Assembly (NCBI GenBank): GCA_026706165.1
Contig: JAPOZF010000039.1
Location: forward strand, 1-6,734
DNA length: 6,734 nucleotides
Direction: 5' to 3'
Source of the DNA: Gemmatimonadota bacterium
Lineage (GTDB): Bacteria > Latescibacterota > UBA2968 > UBA8231
Shown: positions 1-6,734 of the stretch, piece by piece
How positions within the stretch are numbered: the first letter of the stretch is position 1
Layout: each line of letters begins with the position of its first letter
Made by a program: the position numbers and the translations under genes
Notes under the pieces: model-generated
The model's database searches: none
What the model saw: the letters and a program-made list of their open reading frames with translations, nothing else
Told to the model about the DNA's origin: nothing

Positions 1-669
1 GGTCACCCAGATGGTGGGGTTTCCCCCGAACACGCCTCCTCCTCCCCGGGCGAATGGGGGGTGCAACATCCAGTCGACCGGCTGATCGATCTCATCGAAA
101 CCATCTGTACCAACCGTAGTTCCAAGCAAACTGATCGTCGGACCGCCGCTGGGGGCGATGGCAATATTCCCGTAACGCTGGGCTTGCCTGTTCGTCTTCA
201 ATGCCTCCTCGAGCTCACCGTGCGAGGCTATCCATGAAAACTGACCACCGGTATGATCGCCATCGACCAGAAGTGCCACGCCGTCATGGACCCATGGAAA
301 CGAGTAGAGGCCCCCCAGAGGGTCGTATTCATTTACGTACACTTCGTCCACGAACTGTCCGGCGACATGGATTCTGCCGTCCGGACTCCATCCCAGCCAG
401 ATGCGGAAATCGAGGCTGGCTGGATCGTGCTGGTCGTAGGAAATGTCAAATCCCGACCACAGGTTGAAGTCCAGGGGGGTCAGCGTCGGTTCACCCAGGG
501 CGTCCACCCAGTCCTCTACAATGCCGTCGTCTTGGTCGAGAAGGGCCAGGGTCTCTTCCGATAAATAGCTGATCGGAAACACGCGGTCGCCGTTGTGTGC
601 GGCTGCCGGGGCACGGGCCGCAGGCACAACTGCGAGCGTCAGAAGAAACAAGGAACCGCGGTATGCCAT
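1..669 (-). CDS. Secreted CBM9-like β-sandwich protein, 3' end outside the window
   Basis: The frame is open for 223 codons from the ATG at 669-667 to the left edge with no stop, so the C-terminus is missing. GGAGG lies five bases before the ATG, which fixes the start. Residues 1-24 look like a Sec signal peptide: a short MAYRG start, a hydrophobic core (LFLLTLAVV), then an Ala-rich cleavage region ending APAAA before HNGDRV. The mature part has D48-G-I-V-E-D-W54, a strand-like stretch DFRIWLGWSPDGRIHVAGQF around 87-106, and a W-x-H-D-G-V-x-L-x-V-D-G-D pattern at 126-138. These resemble the start and core of CBM9-like carbohydrate-binding or DOMON-like domains of exported proteins. A role in binding sugar or another extracellular ligand is inference. 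A Gly-rich run (RGGGGVFGG) lies near residues 208-216. Only about two-thirds of codons end in G or C, clearly fewer than in the other genes. It diverges from acs. Confidence 0.8.
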   Translation of the reverse strand, partial: MAYRGSLFLLTLAVVPAARAPAAAHNGDRVFPISYLSEETLALLDQDDGIVEDWVDALGEPTLTPLDFNLWSGFDISYDQHDPASLDFRIWLGWSPDGRIHVAGQFVDEVYVNEYDPLGGLYSFPWVHDGVALLVDGDHTGGQFSWIASHGELEEALKTNRQAQRYGNIAIAPSGGPTISLLGTTVGTDGFDEIDQPVDWMLHPPFARGGGGVFGGNPTIWVT

Positions 670-785
670 AATGTCCTCCAGCAGCTAAATCCGGTTCGGA
701 GAAAAGGACGCGAAGCGCAGAGGCAGTTGCCCGGAATATGCGGGTGCAGCATGCAGTTTCGGAGAGGGCAGGTCAAGCAGCATCA

Positions 786-849
786 GGGGTCCTGGCAAGG
801 GACGGGGAAGTGTCCCCGGGTTCGATATCGAAAAACCCTTGAGGACCCC
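786..849. repeat. 64-nt foldable inverted-repeat element (three-way junction)
   Basis: GGGGTCCTGGCAAGGG (786-801) pairs with CCCTTGAGGACCCC (836-849): 14 base pairs with only a GG bulge at 794-795. Inside lie two smaller hairpins. CGGGGA/TCCCCG (803-808 with 813-818) has loop AGTG. The perfect 12-bp palindrome TTCGATATCGAA (821-832) can fold as a 4-bp stem with loop ATAT. As RNA or single-stranded DNA this gives a three-way junction. It lies about 165 bp upstream of acs and 115 bp upstream of the divergent gene. It could be a REP/BIME-like or MITE-like repeat, a structured RNA, or a protein-binding site; the sequence alone does not decide. The pairing is directly visible; any role is inference. 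Confidence 0.6.
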
Positions 850-871
850 ATTTCGATTGCCCTTGCCCCAT
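836..871. repeat. Imperfect direct repeat duplicating the right arm of the foldable element
   Basis: CCCTTGAGGACCCCAT (836-851) recurs at 860-871 as CCCTTGCCCCAT, the same string without AGGA. The second copy gives the left arm another partner: GGCAAGGG (794-801) pairs perfectly with CCCTTGCC (860-867). ATCGAAA (827-833) also pairs with TTTCGAT (851-857). These pairings cannot form together with the 786-849 fold. Confidence 0.55.
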
Positions 872-952
872 GAGTCCCGGGGGGTGCGAGACAGCCGGTA
901 TGGGCTGATAAGGCACGCAACCTCCGCGGCTTGGACGGATGCCCGTTCCGTT

Positions 953-982
953 TTGCCAACCTGTCCTGTCTGCGGATATTAT
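953..982 (+). promoter_or_regulatory. Sigma70-type promoter for acs
   Basis: TTGCCA at 953-958 and TATTAT at 977-982 each match the housekeeping consensus at five of six positions, with an 18-bp spacer. Transcription would start near 988-990, leaving a leader of only about 23 nt before the acs ATG. The position directly upstream of a gene with a good ribosome-binding site supports it. No transcript data are available. Confidence 0.55.
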
Positions 983-1004
983 GCCCGCAACCCAGCAGAC
1001 AGGA
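964..1004. promoter_or_regulatory. 10-bp inverted repeat spanning the acs -10 box and Shine-Dalgarno
   Basis: TCCTGTCTGC (964-973) is the exact reverse complement of GCAGACAGGA (995-1004), with a 21-nt spacer that contains the TATTAT -10 box. The arm centres are 31 bp apart, about three helical turns, so a dimeric regulator could bind both on one DNA face. The right arm also contains most of the acs Shine-Dalgarno (AGGAG, 1001-1005). If a longer transcript entered from upstream, the RNA hairpin would mask it. A smaller competing hairpin, TGCGG/CCGCA (971-975 with 985-989), sits inside. Confidence 0.45.
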
Positions 1005-1012
1005 GAGTTTCG

Positions 1013-2980
<1,968 letters not shown>

Positions 2981-3003
2981 CACGAGCACGATGGCGATTT
3001 CCC

Positions 3004-3035
3004 GAGAGGCCCCCTGGCAGGGGGCCTCTCTGTTT
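3004..3035 (+). terminator. Intrinsic terminator after acs
   Basis: GAGAGGCCCCC (3004-3014) and GGGGGCCTCTC (3020-3030) form a perfect 11-bp GC-rich stem with a 5-nt loop TGGCA, followed by the short T-rich tail TGTTT. It begins 24 nt after the acs stop. This separates acs from the DUF2961 cluster. Confidence 0.85.
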
Positions 3036-3044
3036 GCGACCGGA

Positions 3045-3173
3045 ATGAACTTCCCCGGCAGGGACATCACCGCCGACATCGGGGCCGCGCCGCCCCCGGC
3101 CGGCCAGCGGATGCTGCTTTCCCACCTCGACGAAACAGTGCGCGCCCCCGGCTCCGACTTGGAGATGATCTGA
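3045..3173 (+). CDS. Possible 42-aa small protein, coupled to the DUF2961 gene
   Basis: The ORF starts at ATG 3045, just after the acs terminator, and ends at TGA 3171-3173, which overlaps the next start as TGATG. It begins MNFPGRDITADIG and has no visible signal peptide, membrane segment or known domain. Support comes from codon use: 39 of 42 codons end in G or C, as in neighbouring real genes, and the stop/start overlap matches the next junction in the cluster. Against it, there is no Shine-Dalgarno before 3045. The same frame has an earlier ATG at 2991, but that version would run through the terminator hairpin and is less likely. It could be a translated leader that delivers ribosomes to the next gene, a genuine small protein, or chance. 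I do not recognise it. Confidence 0.35.
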   Translation: MNFPGRDITADIGAAPPPAGQRMLLSHLDETVRAPGSDLEMI

Positions 3174-4201
3174 TGCACCCCCTTTCCCAAGGACCGCTGG
3201 GGATCGCCGCGCTCCGGGAGGAGGAGACGCACCAGGCCTGCACCTGGGACCGGGGGGTGCGCAAGAAGCTGCCCGTCGACCGGGGCGGCACGGTCACCCT
3301 CGCCGAGGTCGACGGCTGCGGGTACGTCGCCCAGCTCTGGCTGACCTTCCCCGGCTGGTTCTGGCGCAACTGGGAGCCGCAGGCCCCGGTCAGCGCCACC
3401 ATCCTGAAGACCCTGATGCTGCGCATCTACTGGGACGGCAGCGACCGCCCCGCGGTCGAGGTCCCGGTCGGCGACTTCTTCGGATGCGGCCTGTGCGAGG
3501 TGGCCAACTTCACATCCCGCTACATCGGCATGTCGAGCGGGGGCTTCTACAGCCGCTTTCCCATGCCGTTCCGCAGCGGCTTCCGCATCGAGGTCGAGAA
3601 CCGCGACGAGCACGTCGACACGCAGGTGTACGCCAATATCCTGTATCAGCTTACCGGCGGGCTGCCCGGGGACACCGCCTGGTTCCACGGCCAGTTCCGC
3701 ACCGGCGAGAACGAGGGAGCCGACCCCATGGTGGTCGCCGAGGCACAGGGCCGCGGCCACTTCGCCGGCTGCACCCTGTCGATGCAGGCGCGGGACCGCA
3801 ACTACCTCGGCTTCCTCGAGTCGCCCGAGCAGGTCTTCATCGACGACGACTGGGAGAAGCCGCGCATCGCCGGCACCGGGCTCGAGGACTACTTCATGGG
3901 GGGGTGGTACTTCCGCGAGGGGCAGTTCGCCGGCGGCCTGCACGGTCTGCCCGTGAAGGACGCCCTCAACTCGATGGCGGCGATGTACCGGGTCCACGAG
4001 AGCGACGCCATCCGTTTCCGGCGGCGCTTCCGCATCGAGTTCACCAACCCGTTTTCCGAAGAGGCGAGGCCGTTCCGCCATTCGTCGGCCGCCTTCCTGT
4101 ACCTGGCGGACCCGGGAGGCCAGGGGCCGCCGGTCCCGGAGAACGACAGGCTGCTGTGCTGGTACCGCGTGCGCGACCGCGATCACCAGAGCATTCCCTG
4201 A
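3173..4201 (+). CDS. DUF2961 family protein (GH172-type glycoside hydrolase)
   Basis: This 342-aa protein is a DUF2961 (PF11175) member; this family is glycoside hydrolase family 172, whose characterised members act on fructofuranose or D-arabinofuranose linkages. Family landmarks: an N-terminal strand region GGTVTLAEVDGCGYVAQLWLTF (from 38), RIYWDGSDRPAVEVPVGDFFG (84-104), a YSRFPMPF segment (126-133), and the GTGLEDYF signature with E238, a likely active-site carboxylate, then GGWYF. It has no signal peptide, so it seems cytoplasmic, acting on imported sugars or oligosaccharides. Members are often 350-400 aa; this one is slightly short at the C-terminus. The start at 3173 is supported by GGAG (3161-3164) eight bases upstream. 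It overlaps the upstream small ORF and the downstream oxidoreductase by one base each, so translation is probably coupled. The exact substrate cannot be read from sequence. Confidence 0.9.
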   Translation: MHPLSQGPLGIAALREEETHQACTWDRGVRKKLPVDRGGTVTLAEVDGCGYVAQLWLTFPGWFWRNWEPQAPVSATILKTLMLRIYWDGSDRPAVEVPVGDFFGCGLCEVANFTSRYIGMSSGGFYSRFPMPFRSGFRIEVENRDEHVDTQVYANILYQLTGGLPGDTAWFHGQFRTGENEGADPMVVAEAQGRGHFAGCTLSMQARDRNYLGFLESPEQVFIDDDWEKPRIAGTGLEDYFMGGWYFREGQFAGGLHGLPVKDALNSMAAMYRVHESDAIRFRRRFRIEFTNPFSEEARPFRHSSAAFLYLADPGGQGPPVPENDRLLCWYRVRDRDHQSIP

Positions 4202-5415
4202 TGCGGGAGGATGGCCGGAGGGAAGGGGCGGCGGCGCTGTCGCGGCGGGAGTTTCTCAAGAGTTCCGGGGGCGCCGCCGCCCTGCTGCTCTGGGGGTGCG
4301 GCTCGAACGAGCCTCTGGCCCTGGAGGAGGGGCGGCTGGCCGGCAGCGGGCTGCCGGACCCGTTTGCCCGTGGCCGCTTTCTGGGGGAGCTCCCGTTCGT
4401 TGGCGAGGGAACCTTCCCATCGGGGGTGCGCCGGAAGGAAGGGCTTGACGGCCGCTACGCCCTCGACCTGTCGAAGCTCGACAGCCTCACCGTCGCCAAC
4501 GAGGATTTCTTCATCCGCACCTTTCCACCGGCGCAGCTGCCCCCGGCCGAGGGCTGGACGGTTCGCGTGCGCGGTCTGGTGCGCCGGCCCGCGGACGTCG
4601 GCATCGACCGCATCCGTTCCTGGGCCCGGCCGCTGGGAAAGACGCTGATGGAGTGCGCCGGCAACGGCCCCCCGGTCCATTACGGGCTCATCGGCTCGGC
4701 GGAGTGGACGGGCGTTCCGTTCGCCGAGCTGCTCTCCCTGGCGGAGATCGAGCCGGCCGCCGGCCGGGTGCTGGTATCCGGGTTCGACGGCAACCCGCCC
4801 CGGTCGAAGACCAGCGCCCCGGGGGCCGCATGGGTCTTCGGCATCGACGAGCTGACGGAAGCGGGGGCTTTCCTGGCGGTCGGGATGAACGGGGAGCAAC
4901 TTTCCGTTGACCACGGCGCTCCGGTCCGTCTGATGGTGCCGGGCTGGTACGGCTGCGTCTGCGTAAAGTGGCTCGACGGTATCGAGTTCGTCGGCGACGA
5001 TCAGCCGGCGACCTCGCAGATGCGGGAGTTCGCCCTGCGGACCCACCAGGAAGGGGTGCCGCGGCTGGCCCGCGACTACCTGCCCGCGGTCGTCGACCGC
5101 ACCGCGGCGCCGGTGCGCGCCGAGCGCTGGCGCCTCGACGGGGAGGAGGCGGTGCGGGTGGTCGGGCTCACCTGGGGGGCGAGCGTCTCACCCGGAAGGC
5201 TGGGGGTGTCGTTCGCCTCGGAAGAGCCGCTGCAGCCGGTGTCGGCCTGCCCGCCGCTGACGGGGAGGGACTGGGCATTCTGGTCGCACCGCTGGAAGCC
5301 GCCGCAGCAGGGGATCCACCGCATCAGGCTGGGGCTGCTCGACAGCGATGCCCCGGCGCGCCGCCTCGAGATTCCGGTGTACGGCAGAAAGGTCGAGGTC
5401 CCGGCCTTCGCTTGA
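4201..5415 (+). CDS. Tat-exported sulfite-oxidase-family molybdopterin oxidoreductase
   Basis: This 404-aa protein begins with a twin-arginine signal, SRREFLK (14-20), and a hydrophobic stretch ending LLLWGCGS. C33 could be a lipid-anchor cysteine, although Trp at -2 is atypical for a lipobox. The Moco-binding domain spans roughly 75-265. LMECAGNGPP contains C152, the expected molybdenum thiolate ligand. It is followed by GSAEWTGVPFAELL (167-180), then MNGEQLSVDHGAPVRL (219-234) and VPGWYGCVCVKWL (236-248), all matching the sulfite oxidase pattern. Residues from about 285 to the end match the smaller Ig-like dimerisation domain. The usual active-site FxxRNH of true sulfite oxidases reads FFIRTF here (103-108), so Arg is kept but Asn and His are not; the substrate may not be sulfite. 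No haem domain is present, so electrons need an external carrier. The start overlaps the DUF2961 stop as TGATG, with no strong Shine-Dalgarno, which points to coupling. Confidence 0.88.
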   Translation: MREDGRREGAAALSRREFLKSSGGAAALLLWGCGSNEPLALEEGRLAGSGLPDPFARGRFLGELPFVGEGTFPSGVRRKEGLDGRYALDLSKLDSLTVANEDFFIRTFPPAQLPPAEGWTVRVRGLVRRPADVGIDRIRSWARPLGKTLMECAGNGPPVHYGLIGSAEWTGVPFAELLSLAEIEPAAGRVLVSGFDGNPPRSKTSAPGAAWVFGIDELTEAGAFLAVGMNGEQLSVDHGAPVRLMVPGWYGCVCVKWLDGIEFVGDDQPATSQMREFALRTHQEGVPRLARDYLPAVVDRTAAPVRAERWRLDGEEAVRVVGLTWGASVSPGRLGVSFASEEPLQPVSACPPLTGRDWAFWSHRWKPPQQGIHRIRLGLLDSDAPARRLEIPVYGRKVEVPAFA

Positions 5416-5419
5416 TGCC

Positions 5420-5441
5420 GCCCCCGGGGGCTCCCATTTTT
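5420..5441 (+). terminator. Weak terminator-like element after the oxidoreductase gene
   Basis: The palindrome GCCCCCGGGGGC (5420-5431), foldable as a 4-bp GC stem with a 4-nt loop, is followed by TCCCA and then five Ts (5437-5441). It starts five bases after the oxidoreductase stop. The stem is short and its gap to the T-run is longer than usual, so termination may be partial or absent. Confidence 0.3.
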
Positions 5442-5506
5442 CGATCACTGACAGTCCGAATCCCTCTCAAAACCAACCATCATGCACAAAATCACCCGTA
5501 TGGATT

Positions 5507-5532
5507 CGGCCGGATCCGCGGATAACCGGCCG
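5507..5532. promoter_or_regulatory. Nested inverted repeat upstream of the solute-binding protein gene
   Basis: CGGCCGG (5507-5513) pairs with CCGGCCG (5526-5532), enclosing the perfect 10-bp palindrome ATCCGCGGAT (5514-5523) plus AA. The whole can form a 26-nt hairpin with one AA bulge and no T-run, so it is not an intrinsic terminator. It lies 43 bp before the preferred start of the next gene and could be an operator or an mRNA-stabilising hairpin. If translation starts at 5482 instead, it would be inside the coding region. Confidence 0.4.
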
Positions 5533-5574
5533 CCGAACAGACGCCCGCAGCCAGGGGACCGCCGGAAAACGGAA

Positions 5575-6734
5575 ATGGCTCACAGCACCGGGCGGGAATC
5601 CCCGCCCCCCTCCCTCCGGGAGCAGCTGATCCTGGGACAGATCGACCGCCGCGAGTTCCTGTCCCGGTCCCTGATGGCGGGACTCGGGCTGGCCGGCATC
5701 GGCGTCGCCGGCTGCGTCGGGGAGGAAGTGGAGCCCTCCCTGAGGCCGACCTTCTACAAGTGGATCGAGGACCTGCACCCGGGAATACCCCGGGTCAACG
5801 CCCGCTTTCCCGGCATCGACTACCAGATCGCCCCGGTCGAAGGGTTCGGCATCGAGCGCTTCGTCGCCGAGGCGAGGAAGGGCCGCAGCACCTGGGACGT
5901 GTACGTCGGCCAGACCCCGTTCGTCGAGATGACGGCGATGATCGAGGCCGGGGTCATCGAGCCCTGGGACGGCTACATCCCGCAGGAGGTGATCGACGAC
6001 ATCATCCCCGCGATCCGCGAGGAGTGCAGCGTCGACGGCAAGCTCTACAGCTGGCCGTTCCTGCTCGACGTCATCGGCATGGGCTGGCACTCGGGGATCA
6101 CGGCGCGGGCGGGAATCACCGGGCCGCCCCCCGAGATCTGGGAGCAGTACCTTGAAAATGCCCACGCAGTGGTCGACTCCGAAGCCGCTCACTTCGGGGC
6201 GACCTTCGACGCCCACGGCTGGCGCTCGCTGGCGCCGTTCGCCCACAGCATGACCACCGACGTCTACACGCCGGAGGGCCTTTTCGACTTCACCCACGAC
6301 GCCTCGGTCGAGTCGCTGGTGCTGATGAAGAAGATCATGGCGGTCTCAAATCCCGACGTCCTGCTCGCCGGCACCTCCGACGGCGGCGTCAACAACACCC
6401 CGGACGAGGTGGCGTTCGGAGCCCAGCGCGTCGGCTATTACACCAAGTACTTCAACGCCGCCCTGCGCTTCGCCCAGAACTGGGACGACCCGGATCAGGT
6501 GGCCCTCGCGCCGCTGCCGAAGTTTCCCGGGGGAGAGGGCTCCACCGTCTTCTGGACGACGGGATGCGCCCTGCTCCGTCACGGCGGCAACAAGGAGAAG
6601 GCGGCCGAGTACATCCGCTCCCTCACCTACGACCGGCAGCTTTGGAGGGACTCCCTGGCCGGCACCGAGACCGGCCGTCCCGGCCAGCTGCCTCCGTACC
6701 GGTCGATCTACTCCGAGTGGAATGCGAAGCGGCC
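5575..6734 (+). CDS. Tat lipoprotein, ABC-transporter extracellular solute-binding protein (3' end outside)
   Basis: The frame stays open for 386 full codons to the right edge. A typical N-terminus for exported family 1 binding proteins is visible: LREQLILGQIDRREFLSRS with the twin-arginine motif at 24-30, a hydrophobic segment, and lipobox VAGC with C47 as the lipid-anchor cysteine. The mature part has YSWPFLLDVIGMGWHSGI (158-175) and TVFWTTGCALLRHGGNKEKAAEYIRSLT (from 334), characteristic of sugar and oligosaccharide binding proteins of ABC importers (PF01547/PF13416 type). The ligand is unknown. Permease and ATPase genes would be expected beyond the right edge. ATG 5575 is preferred because it gives a normal-length Tat N-region, but its Shine-Dalgarno is weak (CGGA). 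In-frame ATGs at 5482 and 5500 would add 31 or 25 residues and lack a Shine-Dalgarno. It follows the oxidoreductase after 159 bp in the same orientation. Confidence 0.88.
   Translation, partial: MAHSTGRESPPPSLREQLILGQIDRREFLSRSLMAGLGLAGIGVAGCVGEEVEPSLRPTFYKWIEDLHPGIPRVNARFPGIDYQIAPVEGFGIERFVAEARKGRSTWDVYVGQTPFVEMTAMIEAGVIEPWDGYIPQEVIDDIIPAIREECSVDGKLYSWPFLLDVIGMGWHSGITARAGITGPPPEIWEQYLENAHAVVDSEAAHFGATFDAHGWRSLAPFAHSMTTDVYTPEGLFDFTHDASVESLVLMKKIMAVSNPDVLLAGTSDGGVNNTPDEVAFGAQRVGYYTKYFNAALRFAQNWDDPDQVALAPLPKFPGGEGSTVFWTTGCALLRHGGNKEKAAEYIRSLTYDRQLWRDSLAGTETGRPGQLPPYRSIYSEWNAKR

Larger units (their letters stand above)
670..1012. other. Divergent intergenic region between the secreted-protein gene and acs
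   Basis: This 343-bp gap separates two genes that point away from each other, so it should hold both promoters. The acs side has a recognisable promoter and operator-like repeat, listed separately. The middle has the foldable element at 786-849. Near the minus-strand gene no convincing -35/-10 pair was found: the best -35 match, TTGACC read on the minus strand around 773-778, lacks a good -10 partner. TTCGGAGA occurs twice in the same orientation (695-702 and 758-765). I see no tRNA and no convincing ORF here. Confidence 0.7.

Noticed and set aside
201..564. Plus-strand open frames in the left region
   Set aside because: They are antisense to the 223-codon secreted-protein frame, which has a signal peptide, a good ribosome-binding site and domain-like patterns.
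811..835. GGGTTCGA, resembling a tRNA T-arm
   Set aside because: The flanking bases do not make a 5-bp T-stem, and no acceptor, D or anticodon arm or CCA end fits around it. The sequence is better explained by the palindrome.
839..1012. Upstream in-frame extension of acs
   Set aside because: The extra 58 residues are unlike any Acs N-terminus, would begin at TTG, and pass through the promoter. ATG 1013 has a good Shine-Dalgarno.
3484..4200. Upstream extension of the oxidoreductase frame
   Set aside because: It lies wholly inside the DUF2961 gene in another frame and is Arg/Pro-rich shadow sequence. The Tat signal begins right after ATG 4201.

Overview
The window is GC-rich, and most genes strongly prefer G or C at third codon positions. 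It carries two Tat-type lipoprotein-like exported proteins, a secreted β-sandwich protein and a DUF2961/GH172-type protein. This suggests a free-living, probably double-membraned, high-GC heterotroph. Exported proteins like the one at the left edge, together with DUF2961 proteins, are common in uncultivated lineages such as Latescibacterota, Planctomycetota and their relatives. That placement is only a guess from gene style.

Left block (1-1012): a minus-strand gene for a secreted, CBM9-like protein starts at 669 and runs off the left edge. It diverges from acs, and the two starts are separated by 343 bp. That gap holds a 64-nt sequence with strong folding potential (786-849), an imperfect duplication of one of its arms, a good sigma70-type promoter for acs (953-982), and a 10-bp inverted repeat around the promoter -10 box and the acs Shine-Dalgarno.

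Centre (1013-3035): a complete, canonical acetyl-CoA synthetase gene (acs, 655 aa), closed by a textbook intrinsic terminator. acs is therefore probably a single-gene transcription unit.

Right block (3045-6734): a tightly packed plus-strand cluster. It holds a possible 42-aa small ORF, then a DUF2961 (GH172-type) protein, then a Tat-exported sulfite-oxidase-fold molybdopterin enzyme. Each junction overlaps by one base (TGATG). After a 159-bp gap with a weak terminator-like element and a nested hairpin comes a Tat lipoprotein ABC-transporter solute-binding protein that runs off the right edge. The simplest reading is a carbohydrate uptake and processing locus that includes an unusual molybdenum oxidoreductase with an unknown substrate. 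No tRNA, rRNA, CRISPR array, insertion sequence or phage gene was seen.
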